Assembly: GCA_900149785.2 (NCBI GenBank)
Contig: FSSI02000020.1
Span: forward strand, 14,300-78,299
Direction: 5' to 3'
DNA: 64,000 nt
DNA from: Sodalinema lacuna_A
Lineage (GTDB): Bacteria > Cyanobacteriota > Cyanobacteriia > Cyanobacteriales > Geitlerinemataceae
The notes under the pieces are model-generated. The model searched no databases. It had not been told where the DNA came from and saw only the letters and a list, made by a program, of their open reading frames with translations. Of this stretch, positions 16,809 through 25,644 are shown in pieces (positions within the stretch are counted from its first letter, which is position 1; each line of letters starts with the position of its first letter). A program made the translations under genes and the position numbers.

Positions 16809-18314
16809 ATGACTTTTTCGTTTAATGTCTTTTCTTCAAAAACGCCTTTCACAGAGCCAGAACCTCGACAGCTAAAGCATTTGGCTCAGAATCTAGATGG
16901 GACTTTTGAATACCAAAATTTATTAAATCTTCCAGATTTTACCGGCGATTCTACGCGGAATTTATCAGAAATAATGGTCGATGTGAAAGCAAGAAAGTTT
17001 GGCAGTATTTCTGATATTGAGTGGATTTATTTGGTTTTTTCTAAAGCTGATTGGGATGAGACAGTATCTGCCAATGAAGTCAAACTTACGGCGGCAGCAA
17101 CTTGGGAAGCAGCCAGCAATAAACCACTGGTTTTGAGTTATTTAGTGTGGATGCTTGCACTATCGTATAGTAGACAAAACGCACTCGCTCAGTCTCTTGT
17201 GGATCAGGTCAACTTCTCTCTACTTTCAAATCGACTGCCTGAAAAAACTTCAAAACTATTACGATTTTTGTCTCAAGAAGCGTATGCTGAGATTGCTCAA
17301 GAAGCTTGTCGTCAAAATCAGAGTCCAAAAGTATTGTTTGAATCTTGCAAGCTTCCGGGAACTCAAGAAGCTATTGGTTTTACCTTAAATCAGTCGGTTT
17401 TGGGATTCAAAAACAGTGATCTGCAAGAGAATCGATCTGGATCTTGGCTCATATCTTGTTTTGAAGATATGTCTGACGATCTTCAGGTCAAACAAGTCAC
17501 TCTTTTGCTAAGTCATATTGATTCCAGATTCAGTAACTTTCAACCGAGTTTAACGGCTTGGCTACGACAGCATTACTGGCATCGCAGTCCACAATCACGG
17601 TGGAACCGTCTCAATTCAGCTGCCCAAAAATCACTAAAACTCTGGATTCATGCGGCGAGTTGGCAGGATTTTCAAAACCTTATCAATACTTTGGTACGAC
17701 AACTAGAACAAAAACAAGAACTATACCCGAATAATCCTAAAATACCTCAACAAATCAATCAACTCAAGCGTCGAAAAGAGTTTTGGTCGAATTATTCTCA
17801 ATGTTTTGAGCGATTACGGATTTTGGTTCCCCAAGAGTCCAACCAATTTGTTAAAGGTGAACTCAGACAAGATATTGATGTTTTGGTATCGGATCAAAGT
17901 GATCCAACTGAGGTGTGTATTTTTGATTTTGGAGAAAAATATGTGATTGAATTTTTTAGGGGGAGGGGAAGTGAAATGCGCTCTTTAGCAAAGGGGCAAA
18001 ATCCTCATGTGGAAAAACGCTTGTTTGAGGATAATAATTTGTCAATTTGCTCTCTTCGTAAGTTGGGTGGGGATAAACATGATCATGTTTATCTCTGGCA
18101 AGCTTATGCGGAACGCTGGCTTCGGGAACGAGGAATTTCTCCGAACGAAGGAATTCGGATTTGGCGAGGAATCCCTAGACAATATGCACAGTATCGACAA
18201 GGAGTAGGTTTAGATTTGCCACCAATGGAACGGCGTCAAACTCGGGAACGCAATTTGCAACAATGGCGAAACACTATGGATCTAATTGAAAATAACTGTC
18301 AGAACAGCGTTTAA
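16809..18314 (+). CDS. ZorC-like EH-signature protein
   Basis: The 501-residue soluble protein ends with an EH-signature-type region: FWSNYSQCFERLRILVP near 335, then CIFDFGEKYVIEFFRGRGSE with conserved acidic residues, and a HDHVYLWQAYAERWLRERGI block from about 424. EH-signature proteins are the ZorC component of type I Zorya, proposed to bind DNA and to be recruited by the ZorA tail. The N-terminal half is helical and unassigned. It is the last gene before the right inverted repeat. No ZorD (SNF2-type helicase/nuclease) follows; the next gene is an unrelated kinase on the other strand. Confidence 0.75.
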   Translation: MTFSFNVFSSKTPFTEPEPRQLKHLAQNLDGTFEYQNLLNLPDFTGDSTRNLSEIMVDVKARKFGSISDIEWIYLVFSKADWDETVSANEVKLTAAATWEAASNKPLVLSYLVWMLALSYSRQNALAQSLVDQVNFSLLSNRLPEKTSKLLRFLSQEAYAEIAQEACRQNQSPKVLFESCKLPGTQEAIGFTLNQSVLGFKNSDLQENRSGSWLISCFEDMSDDLQVKQVTLLLSHIDSRFSNFQPSLTAWLRQHYWHRSPQSRWNRLNSAAQKSLKLWIHAASWQDFQNLINTLVRQLEQKQELYPNNPKIPQQINQLKRRKEFWSNYSQCFERLRILVPQESNQFVKGELRQDIDVLVSDQSDPTEVCIFDFGEKYVIEFFRGRGSEMRSLAKGQNPHVEKRLFEDNNLSICSLRKLGGDKHDHVYLWQAYAERWLRERGISPNEGIRIWRGIPRQYAQYRQGVGLDLPPMERRQTRERNLQQWRNTMDLIENNCQNSV

Positions 18315-18343
18315 ATAAGGCAAACTATCCATTCTTCGATAAC

Positions 18344-18452
18344 CTTGCCAGACATCTGACACCGAGGAGGGTACAAACCATCCCCTCGAATGGAGGGTTT
18401 AGGGGTGGGTTATCCTACGACTATCTGTAGCGGGACTTTTGAAAATTGGTAT
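18344..18452 (-). repeat. Right flanking inverted-repeat copy of the Zorya-like island
   Basis: The reverse complement runs from ATACCAATTTTC to GTCAGATGTCTGGCAAG and aligns with 12842-12950 at equal length, 109 bp. It sits 30 bp after the ZorC-like stop and only 4 bp from the stop of the GAF-kinase gene. The inverted copies enclose a 5.4-kb segment. Confidence 0.8.
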
Positions 18453-18456
18453 AAGT

Positions 18457-21339
18457 TCAAGAGTGCCGGGGAACTAAAAGGCGACTTACAATTCGTCCAT
18501 CCTCAATTTTTTCAATCAAAAAATCTCCCCCCATCTGACGCATTAAACGTTCAAAAATAATCAACTCCAACCCCGGCGGACGATCCAACGGTGACGCCAC
18601 CAGCGGATCTCGATTCTCCCGTGGGGCGCTGAGAATCGCCGGTTGGAAGGCCCCTAAAATGCGGGGACTGACTTCACCGCTATCCGTGACCGAGAGTTCC
18701 ACAAACTCCTGATCTCCCTCGCCTTCCTCGGTGATAGAACGATACCAAATATCAATTCGTCCCCCCGTGGGCGATCGCCGACACGCTGCTAACAACACCT
18801 CCACAAAAACCAATTCAAACTTAGCTAGATCCGCATAAAGCGTCACATTTTCATCCCGATGCACCTGCATCCAAATTTGTCGTTTCGCCGTCGCCGGTTC
18901 AACCCGTTCTAACACCCGTGAAAACAGCCGCACAATAGAAATTGGTTCAGGATTCAGTTGCAAACGCCATTGCTCATACTTCAGCAAATTTACCGCCCCA
19001 TTGAGATTATCCGACAAGTGACGCAGTAGCTCCTGGTGACGCACCTGTTGAACCGATCGCGCCCGACTATCATCTTCATCTAAACGAGATAGCCCGCCCG
19101 TCAAATCCGTCAACTGAGTGAGCTGTTTAATATCGAACCCAATGCCCCGATAAAGCTCCTCCAACCGGTGCTGTTTGTACCAATTGAGGGGGTCAAGGCG
19201 ATCGCGATAACGATTCAATCGTTTTTCCAATAACATCGCCCGTCGCCCCCAAGCTAACTGGCCCGCCAGCAATTCCAACGCTTCCACCTGACGCTCACCC
19301 CACTCCCGTTGCGGCGGATCCGCCACCAAAATCACCCCAGTGGCCCGACTGCTCGTGATCGTTTGCAGAGCGATCGCCCGCAACACCAAGCCTTGCAACG
19401 GTTCTAACCAAGTCTGAGTCGCCGCCGGCAGGCGCGTCACCGCCACCGGACCAAACACCCCCTGCCAAGACATCACCTTTTGCAACAGTCGTTCTTTCTT
19501 GACGTTAATCTCTTGCCCTTGAGGAATTTGATAGGCATCCTGAGCTACCAACGTGCTGAGACTTGCCGTTTTTAACCCCGGTTCCCAGGTGACTAACCCC
19601 ACAAACGGAGACTCTAAAATCTCCGCCAGATAATGTAGATGACTCGACTCAGCGGCCTGCCAATTAGCCGCGTTAGCCAAACAATCCAAACCATGACGAA
19701 TCCCCTTCACCATCTGCTGATTTTGCTGACTGTTCTCCTGAATGGCTTGACTGCGGAGAATTTGCCCCACTTGACGACTCGCTAGAGTCAGTAACTCCCG
19801 TTCCGAAGTCGTCCAAACCCGCGACGACGGCTCCGCAATCACCACAAAGCTTTTAGGCAGTTGTCCCGGTTCCGTATTCGCAATCAAGGGCGATCGCACC
19901 CCCGCCTCAATCAACAACGGTTGCCAAGAGGTAAAGCGCATATCCCCACCGCCGCGAGTGGAGGCTTCATTAAAATCATCACTCAATTGCAGCGCGATCG
20001 CCCCCTCACTATGTTGCAGCAACTGCCAATCCACAAACGAAAGGGAGGGGAACGACTCCCCCACTTCCCAACCTAAACTAGCGGGATAAGCCGACACCAG
20101 CTCAATTTGATTCGTCTGTGAATCCGCAGAAAATACCAACACCGGCGCATCATGAAGCCGTTGACTGAGCCGTTCACTATAGCTCTTTAAACTGGTGGCT
20201 CCCTGAGGTAAACCAATGGTCAAATCGCGATCAAGTTCAATCTCAGCCATCCGCTCTTGCAGATGAGACAAAGGAGTCGTCAGAGCCACCAACTGAGCGG
20301 CCCCGCGAATATAATCCTTCTCCCCTTCCTGCCAAATGCGGGCTTCCGTGCCTTCAACCGAGAGAAACCCTAATAACTTCCCTTTCGAGAGAATCGGCGC
20401 CGCCAGCAGCGATCGCGCGCCAATTTGTGCCATCAAACGACTCGTCGCATCGGCTTTTAGAGATGAATAGGCTTCGCCGATGGCCACGAGACGGTTATCA
20501 CAGAGGGTTTTATGAAAGCCGCTAAACTCCGCCAGAGGAATTTCCGTCGTTTCGCGATTCTCCGCTCCCTGGCGAGAGGTGCTGCCGCGTGTGGTACTCT
20601 TACGAAACGAGAGCGAGGCCTGCTCTCGCGTCCGTAACCAAAATAGGGCGCGATCGCCGTCATACCAATAGATATGAGTGCGAGCCGGCAGTAAAAACTG
20701 TTGCGTTGTGGCCACGATATTGCGCAGGCGATCGTCAAGGCTTTGGGACTCTTGCAACTGAGACATCATCTCCAACAGCGGCTCATGGGGGCGTTTGAGC
20801 CGTTCCCGTTGCTGATCCATTTCCGCCTGATGCAACCCCATCGCCAATTCCCCGAAGAGCATCGACAAGAGCGATCGCTGCTCAACCGAGGGAAAATCGC
20901 CCCAGAGAGTTGAGCCTAACACCACAACCCCAAAACACAGATGACGGTGACAGAGGGGAAAAACGACCGTTCCCTGAATCCCATAGCGATGAGCCACCGT
21001 TTGCCATTGGCCCGCGCGACTTTCTTCCCGTAAATCCGCCACTTGAACCGGTGCTTGTTGAATCACCGTCTGCTCCATAATATCCCCAGGACTCAGAGCA
21101 AACTGTTGGGGCAAACTTTGCTGAGCCATTTGACTCACTTCCCCATCAATTCCTCGTAAGCGATGGCTGAGGCGATCATAAATTCCGATCCAAAGTAGAG
21201 CGTAGTTAAACTCAGTGCGGAGATAGTCCAAAGTCGTTTTCACCAGGATGTCAACAGTCTCCTGTTCCCGGAGGGTTTGTAGAGTATGACTGAGGCTAAC
21301 CAGAGGATTGGCGGAGGTGGTCGTGTAAGTATCTTGCAT
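18457..21339 (-). CDS. Multi-GAF sensor with degenerate histidine-kinase ATPase domain
   Basis: The 960-residue protein has about four GAF-like domains (roughly 20-170, 190-365, 390-540 and 555-705) and a C-terminal kinase-like region (750-955). The HATPase signatures are altered. The N-box reads FELVFVEVLLAACRRSPTGG with no Asn. The G1 box is DSGEVSP, not DxGxG. The G2 box reads GLELIIFERLMRQMGG. No standard H-box is clear. It may be a pseudokinase or scaffold that senses small molecules or redox in the cytosol. A strong promoter lies about 130 bp upstream. No membrane segment is evident. Confidence 0.75.
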   Translation of the reverse strand: MQDTYTTTSANPLVSLSHTLQTLREQETVDILVKTTLDYLRTEFNYALLWIGIYDRLSHRLRGIDGEVSQMAQQSLPQQFALSPGDIMEQTVIQQAPVQVADLREESRAGQWQTVAHRYGIQGTVVFPLCHRHLCFGVVVLGSTLWGDFPSVEQRSLLSMLFGELAMGLHQAEMDQQRERLKRPHEPLLEMMSQLQESQSLDDRLRNIVATTQQFLLPARTHIYWYDGDRALFWLRTREQASLSFRKSTTRGSTSRQGAENRETTEIPLAEFSGFHKTLCDNRLVAIGEAYSSLKADATSRLMAQIGARSLLAAPILSKGKLLGFLSVEGTEARIWQEGEKDYIRGAAQLVALTTPLSHLQERMAEIELDRDLTIGLPQGATSLKSYSERLSQRLHDAPVLVFSADSQTNQIELVSAYPASLGWEVGESFPSLSFVDWQLLQHSEGAIALQLSDDFNEASTRGGGDMRFTSWQPLLIEAGVRSPLIANTEPGQLPKSFVVIAEPSSRVWTTSERELLTLASRQVGQILRSQAIQENSQQNQQMVKGIRHGLDCLANAANWQAAESSHLHYLAEILESPFVGLVTWEPGLKTASLSTLVAQDAYQIPQGQEINVKKERLLQKVMSWQGVFGPVAVTRLPAATQTWLEPLQGLVLRAIALQTITSSRATGVILVADPPQREWGERQVEALELLAGQLAWGRRAMLLEKRLNRYRDRLDPLNWYKQHRLEELYRGIGFDIKQLTQLTDLTGGLSRLDEDDSRARSVQQVRHQELLRHLSDNLNGAVNLLKYEQWRLQLNPEPISIVRLFSRVLERVEPATAKRQIWMQVHRDENVTLYADLAKFELVFVEVLLAACRRSPTGGRIDIWYRSITEEGEGDQEFVELSVTDSGEVSPRILGAFQPAILSAPRENRDPLVASPLDRPPGLELIIFERLMRQMGGDFLIEKIEDGRIVSRLLVPRHS

Positions 21340-21469
21340 GAGCCGGGTGGGGGGAGGGAACAGTTCAGGGGGTCACAGACAACGGTGGCGTAAAGGGTCA
21401 GTCCGCCGGATAACGATCGCCGTTGATCGTTAATAATCGTTAATACTTGAGAGTGAATGGCTGATAGGT

Positions 21470-21497
21470 TTTATACATAAAAAATTATTTTTGTCAA
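21470..21497 (-). promoter_or_regulatory. Near-consensus sigma-70 promoter for the GAF-kinase gene
   Basis: On the minus strand TTGACA (complement of 21492-21497) is followed 16 bases later by TATAAA (complement of 21470-21475). Transcription would start near 21463, leaving a 5' leader of about 120 bases before the ATG at 21339. The pair is set in a strongly AT-rich stretch. Confidence 0.65.
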
Positions 21498-21612
21498 GTT
21501 TTTTGGAGTGATAGTTTGTGATCCGATACCGTCGAGTTTTAGCCGCTAGCTGCGCGATCAGTGAAGTCCGAAAGTAGGGTTGAATTGAGAAGATGGAGTT
21601 TAGGGGATTGAC

Positions 21613-22764
21613 ATGAACCTATATCAACAAATTGTGCGTCCGGTTCTATTTGCAACCGCCGATCCCGAATGGTTGCATAGGCAACTCATGGCGAGTTTAC
21701 GATATGTATCGCGCCAGAGAAGCGTCTCGCCGCCGAACTTTGTAGCCGGAGCGATCGCCTCCCAACTTGAAGCGCAATTTTGTTTTCGCGATGAGCGCCT
21801 TGTGCAACGCCTCTGGGGGTTAGACTTCCCCAATCCTCTCGGCTTAGCGGCCGGCTTTGACAAAAATGGCGAAGTGGGACAGTTATGGGGAGCGTTGGGG
21901 TTTGGGTTTGCCGAACTTGGAACCGTCACCTGGCATCCCCAACCGGGAAACCCTCCCCCACGACTGTTCCGTCTCGTTGAAGACCAAGCTGCCTTAAATC
22001 GCATGGGTTTTAATAATTGCGGGGCCATGACCATGGCCGAGAACTTAATGCAGGTGCGATCGCCGCAACTTCCCAAGATTCCCATTGGCGTCAACCTGGG
22101 TAAATCTAAGGTCACCCCCCTCGATGATGCCATGGGGGACTACCGCGACAGTTTTAGAGCCTTACAGGCGTTGGGAGACTACTTTGTCGTTAATGTGTCT
22201 TCGCCCAATACCCCAGGACTGCGATCGCTCCAAGCTCCAGAACGTTTGGAGCAAATTTTGAAAACCCTGATGGACATGAATGCAGATGCTAAGCCCATTT
22301 TAGTCAAAATTGCTCCAGATTTGGAAACTGGCGAAATCCGGGCCATTCTCGATCTCGCCCTGGGCCTAAAACTCGCAGGAGTGATTGCCACCAACACCAC
22401 CATCTCCCGCGAAGGATTAAAAACGCAACGGCTGGCCAAAACCGGAAAATCCCTCCAGGAAGAAGCCGGAGGAATCAGTGGTGCGCCCCTAAAATCTCGC
22501 TCAACGGAGGTCATTCGCGAAATTTGGCACTATACCGAGGGCAAACTGCCCATTATTGGCACCGGAGGAGTCGCCAGCGCCGAGGATGCCTGGGAGAAAA
22601 TTACCGCCGGCGCCAGCCTACTCGAAGTCTACACCGGCTGGATTTACCAAGGGCCAGGAATGTCCAAACAAATCCTGGCAGGACTGGTGGCCAAATTAGA
22701 ACAACAGGGGTTATCTCACCTCAGCCAAGCTGTCGGACTGGCCCACCAAGGTGAAGTCCCCTAA
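21613..22764 (+). CDS. pyrD: Quinone-dependent dihydroorotate dehydrogenase
   Basis: The 383-residue enzyme is a class 2 DHODH. It has an N-terminal membrane-associating extension (MNLYQQIVRPVLFATADPEW), FMN-site motifs (GLAAGFDKNGE, GFGFAELGTVTW, RMGFNNCG), NVSSPNTPGLR with the catalytic serine region, IGTGGVASAEDA, and LLEVYTGWIYQGPGM. It oxidises dihydroorotate to orotate in pyrimidine synthesis and passes electrons to plastoquinone. It is monocistronic in appearance. The stop codon lies inside the first unit of a 17-bp tandem repeat. Confidence 0.97.
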   Translation: MNLYQQIVRPVLFATADPEWLHRQLMASLRYVSRQRSVSPPNFVAGAIASQLEAQFCFRDERLVQRLWGLDFPNPLGLAAGFDKNGEVGQLWGALGFGFAELGTVTWHPQPGNPPPRLFRLVEDQAALNRMGFNNCGAMTMAENLMQVRSPQLPKIPIGVNLGKSKVTPLDDAMGDYRDSFRALQALGDYFVVNVSSPNTPGLRSLQAPERLEQILKTLMDMNADAKPILVKIAPDLETGEIRAILDLALGLKLAGVIATNTTISREGLKTQRLAKTGKSLQEEAGGISGAPLKSRSTEVIREIWHYTEGKLPIIGTGGVASAEDAWEKITAGASLLEVYTGWIYQGPGMSKQILAGLVAKLEQQGLSHLSQAVGLAHQGEVP

Positions 22765-22825
22765 GATCCCAAAGCCCCTAAGATCCCAAAGCCCCTAAGA
22801 TCCCAAAGCCCCTAAGATCCCAAAG
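22758..22825. repeat. Four tandem copies of a 17-bp unit at the pyrD stop codon
   Basis: CCCCTAAGATCCCAAAG is repeated exactly at 22758-22774, 22775-22791, 22792-22808 and 22809-22825. The first copy supplies the last proline codon and the TAA of pyrD, so the stop and flanking bases have been amplified downstream. Confidence 0.95.
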
Positions 22826-23009
22826 ACATCTCGGAAAAAAGCGCCCTCGGTGCAACTTTCCCGATACAATGACTATCTGCGGGCGGGCGGTGGAGCAGTG
22901 TGTTTTTAAGCTGCAAACGTCAAATCACCAGCGATCGCGCCCTCTTCTCCCTAACCGACCCACGAGCGATGGGGAGGGGTTGCCATAAGCGAACACCAAG
23001 CTGCACATT

Positions 23010-24593
23010 ATGCCAAAAGTTCTTGTTTCCGATTCCGTCGATCGCGCAGGGATCGAAATTCTCTCTCAAGTCGCGCAAGTTGATGTCAAAACCGGACTGC
23101 CTCTGTCCGAACTCATCTCCATTATCCCCGAATATGATGCCTTAATGATTCGTTCGGGAACCCAAGTCACCAAAGAGGTCATCGAAGCCGGCGCGCAACT
23201 GAAAATCATTGGTCGCGCTGGAGTGGGCGTTGATAACGTCGATGTGGCCGCGGCCACCCGACAGGGGATTGTCGTCGTTAACTCTCCCGAAGGCAACACC
23301 ATCGCGGCGGCTGAACACGCCCTAGCGATGATGATGTCCCTCTCTCGCTATGTCCCCGACGCCAACCACTCCGTTAAAAGCGGGGAATGGAATCGTAAAG
23401 CCTTTATCGGGGCAGAAATCTACAAAAAAAACCTAGGCTTAATCGGTTTAGGTAAAATCGGGTCCCATGTGGCCAATGTGGCGAAAGCCATGGGGATGAA
23501 ACTGATTGCCTATGACCCCTACATCTCCAATGAGCGGGCTGAACAAATTGGCTGTCGTCTAGTCGAACTCGATGTTCTAATTCAAGAAGCCGATTATATT
23601 ACTCTGCATATTCCCCGCACCGAGGAAACGGCGAACTTGATCAACGCTGAGGCCCTGGCCAAAATGAAACCCACGGCCCGCATCATTAACTGCGCCCGTG
23701 GCGGACTCATTGACGAAGCGGCCTTAGCCGAAGCGCTCAAAGAAGGACGCATCGCCGGGGCGGCCCTAGACGTGTTTGGCAATGAACCCCTCGAAGCCGA
23801 TTCACCACTACGAGAGGGCGATAAAAACCTGATTCTGACCCCTCACTTGGGGGCTTCGACGGCTGAAGCGCAGGTGAATGTGGCCGTGGATGTGGCCGAG
23901 CAAATTCGCGATGTTCTCCTGGGCCTTCCGGCTCGTTCAGCGGTCAACATCCCCGGCTTGTACCCGGATGCTTTGGCGAAACTGCGTCCTTACCTAGAAC
24001 TGGCCGAGGCGTTGGGCAACATGGTTGGACAACTGGCCGGCGGTCGCGTTGAATCCCTAACCATCTCTCTGCAAGGGGATTTGGCGAATCAAGACAGTAA
24101 ACCGATTACCATTGCGGCTCTCAAGGGCCTGCTCACACCAGCGTTGCGGGAGCGGGTGAATTATGTCAATGCCAACATTGAGGCTAAGGAACGGGGCATC
24201 CGTATTATTGAGATGCGCGATGCCTCGGTTCGTGATTACACGGACTCTCTGCACCTAGAAGCCAAAGGCTCTCGCGGTCAGCACACCGTCACCGGTGCGT
24301 TACTCGGTGATGGTGAATTGCGGATTACCAATGTCGATGAGTTCCCCGTCAATGTGCCGCCAATTCAGCATATGCTCTTTACCCGTCACCGGGATATGCC
24401 CGGGATTATTGGCCGGATTGGTTCGCTGTTGGGGAGTTTCAATGTCAATATCGCCAGTATGCAGGTCGGACGTAAAATTGTCCGGGGTGATGCGGTGATG
24501 GTGTTGAGCTTGGATGATCCCCTGCCAGAAGGAATTTTAGAGGAAATTCTCAAAGTTTCTGGGATTCGAGACGCGTATACCGTCACAATGTAG
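23010..24593 (+). CDS. serA: D-3-phosphoglycerate dehydrogenase
   Basis: The 527-residue long-form enzyme has the catalytic domain with a Rossmann motif (LGLIGLGKIGSHVANVAKAMG), NCARGGLIDEAAL, and the catalytic His in LILTPHLGASTAEAQ. An intervening domain occupies about 320-450, and a C-terminal ACT domain (GIIGRIGSLLGSFNVNIASM) is where serine usually binds in feedback control. It starts the phosphorylated serine pathway by oxidising 3-phosphoglycerate. prmA follows 110 bp downstream on the same strand, an order seen in many cyanobacteria. GlyA at 34.5 kb uses the serine made. Confidence 0.97.
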   Translation: MPKVLVSDSVDRAGIEILSQVAQVDVKTGLPLSELISIIPEYDALMIRSGTQVTKEVIEAGAQLKIIGRAGVGVDNVDVAAATRQGIVVVNSPEGNTIAAAEHALAMMMSLSRYVPDANHSVKSGEWNRKAFIGAEIYKKNLGLIGLGKIGSHVANVAKAMGMKLIAYDPYISNERAEQIGCRLVELDVLIQEADYITLHIPRTEETANLINAEALAKMKPTARIINCARGGLIDEAALAEALKEGRIAGAALDVFGNEPLEADSPLREGDKNLILTPHLGASTAEAQVNVAVDVAEQIRDVLLGLPARSAVNIPGLYPDALAKLRPYLELAEALGNMVGQLAGGRVESLTISLQGDLANQDSKPITIAALKGLLTPALRERVNYVNANIEAKERGIRIIEMRDASVRDYTDSLHLEAKGSRGQHTVTGALLGDGELRITNVDEFPVNVPPIQHMLFTRHRDMPGIIGRIGSLLGSFNVNIASMQVGRKIVRGDAVMVLSLDDPLPEGILEEILKVSGIRDAYTVTM

Positions 24594-24703
24594 GCAGGCT
24601 GAGTTGAGTTGGGGCGATCGCCGCCTATGGCTAACCGCTTAGGGTCCACTGGCGCGATCGCCCCCAAGACAGACAAGCCGCCGACTTCACGATAAGAGGG
24701 GTT

Positions 24704-25597
24704 ATGAGCAGTAGCTGGTGGGAAATCCAAATTTTGGGACATCCAGCGTTGGAGGAAACCATTTTCTGGCGTTTGGAGAATTTTGGCTGTCGGGGGGTGG
24801 TGAGTGAAGCTCAAGCCGACTCCTGTTTGATGCGAGGCTATTTGCACCAGGATCACGTGCAAATGCTGGATTTGGCGGCCTTGTCACTCTGGTTACGTCA
24901 GGATGCGATCGCCATCGATTTACCACCGCCAGGAACTCACTGGCATCTGATTGAGGAGGAGGATTGGTCCAGTAGTTGGAAGAAACATTGGCAACCGACG
25001 GATATTGGCGATCGCTTTACCGTCTATCCCGCCTGGCTTGATCCCCCCCAGGGCAGCGATCGCATCCTCCTGAAACTCGATCCCGGTGTCGCCTTCGGAA
25101 CCGGTGCCCACGCCACCACTCAACTCTGTCTCGAATCCCTAGAGATGCGGTTCAGCATGGGGGAAGAACATCCCATTGTGGCTGATATTGGCTGTGGTTC
25201 GGGGATTCTCTCCATTGGCGCCGCCTTATTGGGCGCGAAACAGATTTACGCCGTAGATGTTGACCCCTTAGCGGTGAAAGCGGCGCGCGCTAATCAAGCC
25301 CTCAACAATATTTCCACAGAGACGATGATCGTCGAAGAAGGTAGCCTTGATCGCATCGTTAGTTTGACAAATCAGCAGCCAGTTGATGCCATTCTTTGTA
25401 ACATCTTGGCAGAAACCATTGTTGAATTAGTCCCTCAGATGAGTGCGATTTCATCCCCGAATACTTGGGGCGTGATTAGTGGGGTACTCCTCGAACAAGC
25501 CAAACCGATGGCTGATGTTTTAGAGCAACATGGTTGGATTGTTGCCACTCTCTGGAAACGGCAAGAATGGTGTTGTTTCAACATTCGCCGCAGCTAG
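24704..25597 (+). CDS. prmA: Ribosomal protein L11 methyltransferase
   Basis: The 297-residue protein has the PrmA SAM-binding core: DPGVAFGTGAHATTQLCLE, then VADIGCGSGILSIGAALLGA and IYAVDVDPLAVKAARANQALN, and the post-motif ILCNILAETIVEL where the methyl group is transferred. It trimethylates L11 at several amino groups. The N-terminal substrate domain (MSSSWWEIQILGHPALEETIFWRLENFGC) is typical. It is co-oriented with serA. The intergenic region contains a GGGGCGATCG/CGATCGCCCC inverted repeat (about 24616-24665). Confidence 0.95.
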   Translation: MSSSWWEIQILGHPALEETIFWRLENFGCRGVVSEAQADSCLMRGYLHQDHVQMLDLAALSLWLRQDAIAIDLPPPGTHWHLIEEEDWSSSWKKHWQPTDIGDRFTVYPAWLDPPQGSDRILLKLDPGVAFGTGAHATTQLCLESLEMRFSMGEEHPIVADIGCGSGILSIGAALLGAKQIYAVDVDPLAVKAARANQALNNISTETMIVEEGSLDRIVSLTNQQPVDAILCNILAETIVELVPQMSAISSPNTWGVISGVLLEQAKPMADVLEQHGWIVATLWKRQEWCCFNIRRS

Positions 25598-25644
25598 AAG
25601 ACCTTATGGACTGTCGAACTCGTTATGGCTGATTATGGCTGACT

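Noticed and set aside
18457..21339. GAF protein as the missing ZorD
   Set aside because: It is on the opposite strand beyond the inverted repeat and has GAF and degenerate kinase domains, with no helicase or nuclease motifs.
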